Below are positions 1 through 6,564 of a stretch of 12,301 nt of DNA, in pieces (positions within the stretch are counted from its first letter, which is position 1; every line of letters begins with the position of its first letter). A program made the translations under genes and the position numbers. Source of the stretch: Candidatus Pelagibacterales bacterium (GTDB lineage Bacteria; Pseudomonadota; Alphaproteobacteria; TMED109). Below the pieces are notes generated by a model that was not told the origin of the DNA, did not search any database, and saw only the letters and a list, made by a program, of their open reading frames with translations. The DNA lies in assembly GCA_002732015.1 (NCBI GenBank), contig PCCU01000047.1, positions 1 through 12,301 of the forward strand, written 5' to 3'.

Positions 1-191
1 ATTTTAAAATTTTGTAGCATCTAATTTTAAAAATCAAATATACATTTTTATGATAATTAGACAAGTTATATACTTATAACCTCAAAAAATTTAATTTATT
101 TTTTTATTATTTTGTAAATTTAAATGAAACATAAATATATTATGTAAATTAAAATTCAACAGATAAGTTTAATTTATGATATAAATTCCTT
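1..191. other. AT-rich non-coding leader upstream of the WbqC-family gene
   Basis: This stretch is almost entirely A and T and is rich in stop codons on both strands. I see no convincing gene, RNA or repeat in it. It presumably holds the promoter of the plus-strand gene that starts at 192 and perhaps the 3' end region of a gene outside the window. Confidence 0.6.
175..180 (+). promoter_or_regulatory. Candidate -10 element (TATGAT) for the WbqC-family gene
   Basis: TATGAT matches five of six bases of the sigma-70 -10 consensus and lies 11 bases before the ATG at 192. No good -35 hexamer is seen 16-18 bases upstream. If it is real, the transcript would start only a few bases before the ATG, so the gene would be nearly leaderless; this agrees with the lack of a Shine-Dalgarno sequence. 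Such matches arise easily by chance in DNA this AT-rich. Confidence 0.25.
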
Positions 192-884
192 ATGAAAATA
201 GCAATTCATCAGCCTAACTTTTTTCCTTGGTCAGGATATTTTTATAAAATATATTTATCCGATACTTTTATATTTCTTGACGATGTTCAATACTCTAAAA
301 ACTCATTTACTAATAGAGTTAATATAATTTCAGATAAAAAAAGTACTTGGCTTACAGTACCGGTGAAATCAAAATTAGGAACAAAAATTAATGACATAAA
401 AATAGCTGACTCTTTATGGAAAAAAAAACACCTTTCAAAGCTAGTGAACGCTTATAAATCATCTGATTTTTTTTATGAAGTTTATGCAAAGATTTGTGAT
501 TTATTTGAGGAAATTTCATTTATGAAATTGGCAGAAGTAAATCAATTTATAATATTAAGAATTGCAAACTGGCTAAAACTAGAAAAGAACTTCCATAAAT
601 CCTCAGAGTTAGAAATTAATAAAAGTTTTAAAGGAGATGACAGATTAATAGAAATTATAAAATATTTTAATTGTGAAATTTATTACTCAGGAATAGGAGC
701 AAAAAAATATCAAGATATAGAAAAGTTTGCAAATTCAGGAATAGAACTAAAATACCTAAACTATAGAGAAAAACAATATTCTCAAATGTCTACTAAATTT
801 ATCGGGGGCACAAGCATATTGGACTTACTTTTTAATCTAGGTATTAAAAAAACTATAGAATATTGTAAATGCAAACATGATTAA
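192..884 (+). CDS. WbqC-family protein
   Basis: This is a 230-residue protein of the WbqC-like family, a group found in O-antigen and other surface-polysaccharide clusters whose biochemical role is not firmly established. The family signature is at the N-terminus: HQPNFFPWSGYF at residues 6-17, followed by a LDDVQYSKNSFTNR stretch at about 29-42. The length is normal for the family. There is no signal peptide or membrane segment, so it is probably cytoplasmic. The ATG at 192 begins directly with the conserved strand (MKIAIHQPN), which supports that start. The gene is the only plus-strand gene on the left side and converges on the formyltransferase gene, sharing the palindrome TTAA so that both stop codons overlap. 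A run of nine A at 420-428 lies inside the gene. Family membership is firm; function is not. Confidence 0.85.
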   Translation: MKIAIHQPNFFPWSGYFYKIYLSDTFIFLDDVQYSKNSFTNRVNIISDKKSTWLTVPVKSKLGTKINDIKIADSLWKKKHLSKLVNAYKSSDFFYEVYAKICDLFEEISFMKLAEVNQFIILRIANWLKLEKNFHKSSELEINKSFKGDDRLIEIIKYFNCEIYYSGIGAKKYQDIEKFANSGIELKYLNYREKQYSQMSTKFIGGTSILDLLFNLGIKKTIEYCKCKHD

Positions 885-1483
885 TAGAGAAAGAATTTCT
901 CAAATCCTTGGAAACTAAATTTTCTTTTTTTTATTTCTTCTGCATCTAATCCTTTAAAGTTACACATTTTTAAAATATCAATTCTTTTATTTATTTTTGT
1001 ATTCCAATTCTCGTTTTTAACTAAAATAAAACCCTTATGCAATGCTTCCAATGTTCTTTTCATTAGAATTAAAGATGTATTGTTGGCTATTTTTTGATAA
1101 CCAGAAGGAGATAATTTTCCAAATATTTTGGAATATTCAAAATCAAGAATTTTTCCTGAATCTACTTTTTTTTCCATTATATGTGCTGTAGATCCAAAAA
1201 AAGTTGCATTGCCATAGCAGGCCCAATGATGAGGATCTCTCCCAGGAAACAAATGGGACCCAGGATGAATATTTATGGATAAGTTAAACTTTTTAAAAAT
1301 TTTTTCAGATACTATTAAATTAGTATTACATGAAATTAAAATGCTGTTAGTGTTTTTAATATTTTGATTATTAAATAATTCCAAGTTATCTATTAAAGTT
1401 ACTTTTTTAAAAGAAAATTCATAAAACTTAAAAAATTTGTTTTTTGTTAAAATATAAATATTTTCAAACTCATCAATTCTCAT
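881..1483 (-). CDS. Small formyltransferase-family protein, probable sugar N-formyltransferase
   Basis: This protein of 200 residues contains the core of the formyltransferase fold shared by PurN, Fmt and sugar N-formyltransferases, which use N10-formyltetrahydrofolate. The conserved Asn-x-His is seen as INIHPG (N71, H73), and the catalytic Asp lies in KVDSGKI (D108), so the Asn-His-Asp triad is intact. The region before N71 is short and lacks an obvious MKIxxxG start, and the C-terminus lacks a long second domain, so the protein is compact for the family. It is the last gene of the minus-strand series, 70 bp after the DegT-type aminotransferase. That context suggests N-formylation of a dTDP-amino-dideoxyhexose, as VioF or WlaRD do (inference). 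A stop lies two codons upstream of the ATG at 1483, so no longer start is available. The fold is well supported; the substrate is not known. Confidence 0.75.
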   Translation of the reverse strand: MRIDEFENIYILTKNKFFKFYEFSFKKVTLIDNLELFNNQNIKNTNSILISCNTNLIVSEKIFKKFNLSINIHPGSHLFPGRDPHHWACYGNATFFGSTAHIMEKKVDSGKILDFEYSKIFGKLSPSGYQKIANNTSLILMKRTLEALHKGFILVKNENWNTKINKRIDILKMCNFKGLDAEEIKKRKFSFQGFEKFFLY

Positions 1484-1553
1484 GTATCAAAAACCAAAAT
1501 ATTAATTAAATTATATGTTAATTTTATAATTCCTTAAGAAAATAATTTTTTTA

Positions 1554-2705
1554 TTATTTAACAAATTTTTTTACTGTATTTATGATATAATCTATTTGGT
1601 TATTTCCTAAAGAAGGAGATATCGGCAAAGATAAAGTTTCTCTTCCAAAACTAGCGGCATTTGGATAACTATTTAGCTTCCAAGAAAACTTCTTTTTATA
1701 ATATGGGTGTATTGGAATTGCTTCATAATGAACTCCGCAGCCAATTCCTGCTTTAGTTAGTTTAACAAGTAATTGGTTTCTGGAGATGCCACAAGCCTTA
1801 TTAACTAAAATAGGAAACAAATGATATGCTAATTTATTTTTTTTGCTAATTTTTGGCAAAAGTTTTAAATTAGTTTTATAGAAATCATCATGATAAATAT
1901 TCCAAATTTTTTTTCTTGTTTTCCAATTTTTATTAATCCTTTTTAATTGTTCTAGACCAATAGCAGCTTGTAAATCCATCATATTATATTTAAACCCTGC
2001 TTCTGTTACTTTATAATGATTATATCCTTTATGTGAAAACCTCTTCCAAGCATCTTTACTAATTCCATGTAAAGAGAGCTTTTTTATTTTTAAAGAATTG
2101 CTAATTGACTTTGAAAGAACCATTCCTCCCTCACCTGTAGCCAGATTTTTAGTGGAGTAAAAGCTAAAGCAACCAAAATCTCCTAAAGTACCTGCTTTTT
2201 TTCCTTTATATTCAGTTTCTACAGCATGGGCACAATCTTCTATAATTTTGAGTTTTTTTTCGTTTGCTATTTCTATTATGGCATCCATGTCACAAGGTTG
2301 CCCGGCGTAGTGTACCGGAATAATAGCCTTTGTTTTAGAACTTAAAACCTTTTTTATACTACCCACGTCTATATTTCCTGTATTATAATCAATATCCGCT
2401 AAAACTGGAATAGCTCCACTATGAATTATAGCATTAACTGTAGAACAAAAAGTCATTGATGTAGTTATGACTTCGTCTCCAGGCTTGAGGTTGCAACTTA
2501 ATAAACTAAGGTGTAAGGCAGCTGTAGCAGATGACACTGCATTTGCAAACTTCGCTTTTTTATAGTTTTTAAATGCTTCCTCAAACTTTACAACTTTAGG
2601 CCCAGTACCCAGCCACTTACTTTTAATGACCTCAGTAACACTTTTGATTTCTTCTGAGCCTAAATAAGGTTGACCAAAAACAATAAATTTTTTTTTGTTT
2701 TTCAA
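1554..2705 (-). CDS. DegT/DnrJ/EryC1/StrS-family sugar aminotransferase
   Basis: This PLP-dependent aminotransferase of 383 residues belongs to the family that aminates nucleotide-linked keto-sugars. The PLP-binding lysine is K186 in FYSTKNLATGEGG; the cofactor-contacting EDCAH motif is at 156-160 with D157, and the KYNMMDLQAAIGLEQL stretch is at about 239-254. The length is typical. With RfbA and RfbB in the same cluster, the likely substrate is dTDP-4-keto-6-deoxyglucose, giving a 4-amino (or, after isomerisation, 3-amino) dideoxyhexose. No 3,4-ketoisomerase is visible here, which favours 4-amination (inference). The start is a TTG at 2705: an in-frame TAA lies three codons upstream, and the conserved FGQPYLGSEEI stretch begins only nine codons later, so TTG is the only reasonable start. 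It follows the glycosyltransferase by 33 bp. PseC- or ArnB-type activity cannot be excluded. Confidence 0.85.
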   Translation of the reverse strand: MKNKKKFIVFGQPYLGSEEIKSVTEVIKSKWLGTGPKVVKFEEAFKNYKKAKFANAVSSATAALHLSLLSCNLKPGDEVITTSMTFCSTVNAIIHSGAIPVLADIDYNTGNIDVGSIKKVLSSKTKAIIPVHYAGQPCDMDAIIEIANEKKLKIIEDCAHAVETEYKGKKAGTLGDFGCFSFYSTKNLATGEGGMVLSKSISNSLKIKKLSLHGISKDAWKRFSHKGYNHYKVTEAGFKYNMMDLQAAIGLEQLKRINKNWKTRKKIWNIYHDDFYKTNLKLLPKISKKNKLAYHLFPILVNKACGISRNQLLVKLTKAGIGCGVHYEAIPIHPYYKKKFSWKLNSYPNAASFGRETLSLPISPSLGNNQIDYIINTVKKFVK

Positions 2706-2738
2706 TTTTTTTTCTTATTAATTTTTTCAATATATATT

Positions 2739-3923
2739 TTATAGCATTTTCTTCCATAGTTTTTCTAATAGAAAAGCATTTTTTTTTACATCACATTTTT
2801 TACAAACTATTTTTCTAGCATTATAGCCCATAGTATTTATTTTATTTTTGTTAGCCAATATTTCTAATATAATTTCAACTAGTTTTTCAAGGTCAAAACT
2901 TTTTAAAAGAAAGCCAGAAAATTCATTTTTTATAAACCCCTCATATTTCCCTATGCTAATAACTGGTATTTTATAAAACATACTTTCTATTATATCTCTT
3001 CCCCACGGATTATTCTCTCTACTCAACTTTAACGTTATATTAGTATTAATTAAGACTTCCTCTACATTTGAAATATGTCCCAAAAAAACAAAACTATCTT
3101 TAACTCCTAATTTATCTGCATATTCTTCTAAATTAGAACATCCTGATAGGTTTTTACTTCTAACTCGGTCTCCTTTTGTAATTTTAGTTTCACCAACTAT
3201 AACAAATAAAATTTTTTTTAATTTTTCTTTAGGTATCTTGCTAGCCAATAATATCACTCTATCTGTACCTCTGTAAAAAGAAAAATTCGAATATGACCCA
3301 ACTAAGAGGGATTTATGTTTTTTAAGAAAAGAATATTTTTTTTTATTGATTTTAATCTCTTCTATTGAGTTAAAAATTATATTTTTTTCTATATTAGTAT
3401 GCTTAAGTATTGACATAAAATGTTCATACTCATTCTCTGTAATACATATAAATTTATCAACGAGCTGTTGAGATATTTTTAACTGCAAGTGAGAAAAGAA
3501 ATTAGCATAAGGCATAGTTCTAATATGCATTGTAATTTTAATTTTTGGGAATTTCTTTTTTATCCAAAAAGCTATTAAAAATTGGTTAACATGATTAAAG
3601 TGAACTATATTTGCTGAAACTAAATATTTTTTAATTTTTCTTCTGAATCTAAAAGCTAAAGGCCATATTATTAATGAAAAATATAGAAATGAATATAAAT
3701 TCCGACTTAATTTGTCTAAAGATGTAAAAGTAGGCATATCAGTAGCAATTTCACAATTTATCTTATTCTTATTGTATTCATTTTCTACCCAGCTTTTTTT
3801 TTTGCATATTACAGAAATATTAAAATATTTTTGATTGATCTCCTTTAAAGCTATCAATAAACTTTTAGAAGATCCGCCATGCCCGCCTTCTGAGTCTAAG
3901 CAAATTAAGTTTACTTTATCCAT
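2739..3923 (-). CDS. GT4-family (GT-B fold) glycosyltransferase
   Basis: This protein of 394 residues is a glycosyltransferase of the GT-B fold. The N-terminal domain opens with a strand and glycine-rich loop (LICLDSEGGHGGSSKS, residues 5-20). The C-terminal nucleotide-binding domain starts at about residue 207 (LVGSYSNFSFYRGTDR) and contains FVFLGHISNVEEVL, then NNPWGRDIIESMFYKIPVIS, which corresponds to the conserved acidic motif of GT4 enzymes. It lacks transmembrane helices and is probably cytoplasmic or membrane-associated. It presumably transfers one of the sugars made by the neighbouring genes to a lipid-linked glycan; donor and acceptor cannot be told from sequence. The ATG at 3923 has no clear Shine-Dalgarno sequence. 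It follows a 97-bp gap, the longest in the minus-strand series, so it may have its own promoter. Confidence 0.82.
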   Translation of the reverse strand: MDKVNLICLDSEGGHGGSSKSLLIALKEINQKYFNISVICKKKSWVENEYNKNKINCEIATDMPTFTSLDKLSRNLYSFLYFSLIIWPLAFRFRRKIKKYLVSANIVHFNHVNQFLIAFWIKKKFPKIKITMHIRTMPYANFFSHLQLKISQQLVDKFICITENEYEHFMSILKHTNIEKNIIFNSIEEIKINKKKYSFLKKHKSLLVGSYSNFSFYRGTDRVILLASKIPKEKLKKILFVIVGETKITKGDRVRSKNLSGCSNLEEYADKLGVKDSFVFLGHISNVEEVLINTNITLKLSRENNPWGRDIIESMFYKIPVISIGKYEGFIKNEFSGFLLKSFDLEKLVEIILEILANKNKINTMGYNARKIVCKKCDVKKNAFLLEKLWKKML

Positions 3924-3976
3924 AAGAAATTACTGCTGTTAATAAGGAAAAACAATAATAGAAAGACATTAAAGAG

Positions 3977-3982
3977 ATTATA
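3977..3982 (-). promoter_or_regulatory. Candidate -10 element (TATAAT) before the glycosyltransferase gene
   Basis: The minus strand reads a perfect TATAAT here, about 54 bases before the ATG at 3923 and inside the only sizeable gap of the gene series (3924-4020). I see no TTGACA-like -35 at the right spacing. It could drive an internal transcript covering the glycosyltransferase, aminotransferase and formyltransferase genes. The chance of a random match is high in such AT-rich DNA. Confidence 0.3.
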
Positions 3983-4020
3983 AAAAATCATAAAAATAAC
4001 TTTTAAAATACTTATCAATA

Positions 4021-4791
4021 TTAAACCTTTTTTACTAAGAAAAAAGGATCTTTTTTTATTAATGGAATAAGTACATCAGCTACTGTTTTTATTTTGCATA
4101 CTTTAATCTTCAAATTATCGTCTTTACTAACAAATATTGCTTTTTTCTTTATAAGAACATTTTCAATCTTATTCCAATCAAGCCCTAAGTTTAGATTTAA
4201 CTTTCTTGCGTAAAAATTATAAGAAACAGCTTGAATTGAATTATTACTGTAAATTTTCCCTATTTTTTTTATTTCTGAACGGTAAGGTACTTTGCATAAA
4301 AACTCTATGTAATGAATTAAACTAATAATTAAATGGTCTAATCCTATATTGACAATACAAATATTTAATTTATAAAAAAGTTCCCAAATTGAACCCTTAT
4401 TAAAAGCTGAAAAAAAATCTATTTTTTTTTCTTCATAAAATGTATTAAAATCCTTTAAATGACAATTGCTGAACATTGGATCAATAACACGATGTCTTGA
4501 ATAGTTTTTTCTAAATATTTCTGAAAACAAACCAACTTCTGAAGGACTTTTTAAATAATGAAAAGGTTCCCCATTTGCAAAAGAATAAGTAAAAGAAGGT
4601 ACTATAATATTTTTTGGACTGTATCCTTTGAGAGCCGTTAAAATAATTTCAACTGCTTCTTTATAATCTAATCTATAATTTACAGTAATTTTTTTCAATC
4701 TGACATGTAGCATTAAGATTTTATTTTTTTCTAATCTACTGTTTTTTAGCTCAAGATTTATTTTATTAGAAAAACTAAGTTTTTTTTTCAT
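4021..4791 (-). CDS. AAC(3)-family N-acetyltransferase, probable glycan-sugar acyltransferase
   Basis: This protein of 256 residues belongs to the antibiotic N-acetyltransferase AAC(3) family, whose members transfer an acyl group from acyl-CoA to an amine. Family blocks are seen in order: LHVRLKKI (28-35), IIVPSFTYSF (62-71), SPSEVGLFSEIFR (82-94), DPMFSN (104-109), FNKGSIWELFYKL (130-142), and IHYIEF followed by VPYR (159-171), which carries the conserved His (H160) and Glu (E163). The drug-modifying enzymes usually have an HPxHS block where this protein has DPMFS. Homologues in polysaccharide clusters are thought to acylate sugars, and context favours that over drug resistance (inference). 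The ATG overlaps the stop of the PseG-like gene as ATGA, which points to translational coupling. Confidence 0.75.
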   Translation of the reverse strand: MKKKLSFSNKINLELKNSRLEKNKILMLHVRLKKITVNYRLDYKEAVEIILTALKGYSPKNIIVPSFTYSFANGEPFHYLKSPSEVGLFSEIFRKNYSRHRVIDPMFSNCHLKDFNTFYEEKKIDFFSAFNKGSIWELFYKLNICIVNIGLDHLIISLIHYIEFLCKVPYRSEIKKIGKIYSNNSIQAVSYNFYARKLNLNLGLDWNKIENVLIKKKAIFVSKDDNLKIKVCKIKTVADVLIPLIKKDPFFLVKKV

Positions 4792-5849
4792 AACTTAATA
4801 TCCATAACTTTTTTTTCAATAATTTTAAATATTCGATTTAGCCCATTATTATCAATAAGTCTTTTACTTTTTTGAAAAAAAAGTCTTCTTGTTTTAGTTG
4901 ATTCATATAAAGAATTGAAATTTTTTATAATTAAATTTTTTGAGATGTACATATCTTGACTTCCTTGTAAAATTATATTTTGTTTAGCTAGATTTTTTAT
5001 ATTTAATAGCTGATGTTTATACTGAGGCAAGCATAATGAAGGTATGCCCATATTTAAAAAATCAAACATTGTAAGCCCTCCAGATACAATTCCTATGTCG
5101 GCTAATTTTACTAAAGAGTAATAATTATTTGGGTAATTATAAATTTCAATTTTATAATCTAAATAATGCTTATATTTTATAATTTTCTTTACCCTATTGA
5201 TATTATTATGGTTGGTAAATAACATATACGTTGGGTCCTTTGATATTTTAGGTAAAATCTCAAGTATTTTAAATATAAGACCTCTTTTATCATATCCCCC
5301 TAAACTTACCGCAACTCTACTTGCCTTCTCTTTGAACAAAGATTTTTTTGATATGTGATTTCCTAAAACTAGATATTTTAAACCTATGTAAGAAACTTTT
5401 CCTAAATACTTGGGTTCAATTAAAGAAAAAATACTCACATCTGACAACAAATTTCCCTTTCCTTTATTATCTAAGGTCATAATGTAAGTGTTTTTATTTT
5501 TTAATGTTTCAATAGTCTTTTTAGATGTATTGTATGTATCAAAAATAACTATATGAGGTTCTAACCTATGCATTAATTTTATTTCCTCACTTAGCTTTTT
5601 TAATTTTATAATTTCACAACTAGAATATTTTAGTTGTTTTAAAGTATTTTTAATAATTTTTTGATTATCTGAATAGTATACTAAAAATAATTTTACTTTT
5701 TTATTAATTTTTTTTTTTGATAAAAAATTAATGATTTTTATAGACCTGACTAAATGACCAGTTCCATATTCTGAAGATTTTCCAGCATTACATCTTACTA
5801 CTAAATTTATAGCCGGTAATTTAAAGCTTTTGTTTCCAACCGTAACCAA
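4788..5849 (-). CDS. PseG/SpsG-like nucleotide-sugar hydrolase or GT-B-fold relative
   Basis: This protein of 353 residues resembles PseG, which removes UDP from UDP-2,4-diacetamido-trideoxy-altrose in pseudaminic acid synthesis, and SpsG of the spore-coat sps operon. The N-terminal signature VVRCNAGKSSEYGTGHLVRS (about 17-36) includes the GTGH histidine (H32), the catalytic position in PseG. The second domain shows VSLGGYDKRG (181-190) and SGGLTMFDFLNMGIPS (256-271), typical of MurG/PseG-type donor-binding domains. The start is a TTG at 5849, 29 bases inside the SpsF gene; an in-frame TAG lies two codons upstream and no ATG or GTG lies between the TTG and the signature, so the TTG is the best choice. 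A run of eleven A (5708-5718 on the opposite strand) encodes lysines 45-47. Its substrate here is unknown, because no UDP-sugar dehydratase is nearby. Confidence 0.72.
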   Translation of the reverse strand: MVTVGNKSFKLPAINLVVRCNAGKSSEYGTGHLVRSIKIINFLSKKKINKKVKLFLVYYSDNQKIIKNTLKQLKYSSCEIIKLKKLSEEIKLMHRLEPHIVIFDTYNTSKKTIETLKNKNTYIMTLDNKGKGNLLSDVSIFSLIEPKYLGKVSYIGLKYLVLGNHISKKSLFKEKASRVAVSLGGYDKRGLIFKILEILPKISKDPTYMLFTNHNNINRVKKIIKYKHYLDYKIEIYNYPNNYYSLVKLADIGIVSGGLTMFDFLNMGIPSLCLPQYKHQLLNIKNLAKQNIILQGSQDMYISKNLIIKNFNSLYESTKTRRLFFQKSKRLIDNNGLNRIFKIIEKKVMDIKL

Positions 5850-6564
5850 ATTCTAATTCTTTTTTTTTAATATTTACATCAAATTTTTGTTTGATTAGAT
5901 TAACTATTTCAGCAGTTGTACCAAAAATTTTTTTTTGTTTTATCTCTTTAAAGATTTTTTTTACCAGTAAAAAATCTTCTTCATAGTCTACTGTGTATCT
6001 AAATTTTGACCAATTTACATTATTATCTAGTTGTATAGTTTTATATTTAGAATTTTTCCAAATATAAAAAGTAACATGCTCTTTGTCAGGCAAAGATGTT
6101 ACTTTTTCAAAAGCTTCTTTTAGTACTTTAAAAGAAAAGACTTCAACATCACTTCCATCTGGCCACTTTCTAGTATTTGGAGGAATAGTATTAGCTGCAT
6201 AGTCTACATTGTTTTCTTCATACAAGTCTATCACTTTATCAATAACTTTACTATCTACTAAAGGGCAATCAGCTGTCAATCTTATAATGGTTTTTGCATT
6301 ATAAAATAATGCACAATCATAAAATCTTTTTAAAACATTGTTTTCATCTCCTAAAAAAAAGTCTACTTTATTTTTTTTACAAAACTCTACAATTAATTTA
6401 TCTTTTTCTAATTCTGTAGTTGCTACAACTAAATTATCGTAATTTTCTGCTAACTTTACTCTTTCTAGTTGATAGGCTAACAAAGGTCTTTTATCGATTT
6501 TCCGTAAAACCTTTCCTGGAAGCCTTTTAGACCCCATTCTTGCTTGTATAATTATAAGCTTCAT
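5821..6564 (-). CDS. spsF: SpsF-like cytidylyltransferase
   Basis: This protein of 247 residues is a nucleotidyltransferase of the SpsF branch of the CMP-Kdo/CMP-NeuAc synthetase superfamily, which couples CTP to an acidic sugar. The nucleotide-binding signature IIQARMGSKRLPGKVL is at residues 5-20, RLTADCPLVD with its metal-binding Asp is at 95-104, and WPDGSDVEVF is at 134-143. The start codon overlaps the stop of the preceding aminotransferase as TAATG, and a weak AAGAG lies about ten bases upstream. The gene sits with SpsE/NeuB-like and SpsG/PseG-like genes, the same trio as in the Bacillus subtilis sps operon. The inferred role is activation of the ulosonic acid made by the NeuB-like enzyme. 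Family assignment is strong; the exact sugar is unknown. Confidence 0.82.
   Translation of the reverse strand: MKLIIIQARMGSKRLPGKVLRKIDKRPLLAYQLERVKLAENYDNLVVATTELEKDKLIVEFCKKNKVDFFLGDENNVLKRFYDCALFYNAKTIIRLTADCPLVDSKVIDKVIDLYEENNVDYAANTIPPNTRKWPDGSDVEVFSFKVLKEAFEKVTSLPDKEHVTFYIWKNSKYKTIQLDNNVNWSKFRYTVDYEEDFLLVKKIFKEIKQKKIFGTTAEIVNLIKQKFDVNIKKKELEFGYGWKQKL

Noticed and set aside
1510..1515. TATAAT on the minus strand before the formyltransferase gene
   Set aside because: It matches a -10 hexamer but lacks a -35, lies in a 70-base gap of nearly pure A/T, and cannot be distinguished from a chance match.
1531..1552. Possible terminator near the CTTAAG and T-run between the aminotransferase and formyltransferase genes
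   Set aside because: No GC-containing stem is present; the palindrome is only six bases with no loop. I found no convincing intrinsic terminator anywhere in the window.
4021..4791. Aminoglycoside resistance gene
   Set aside because: The protein is in the AAC(3) fold family, but the altered DPMFS block and the location in a sugar-nucleotide operon favour glycan modification.
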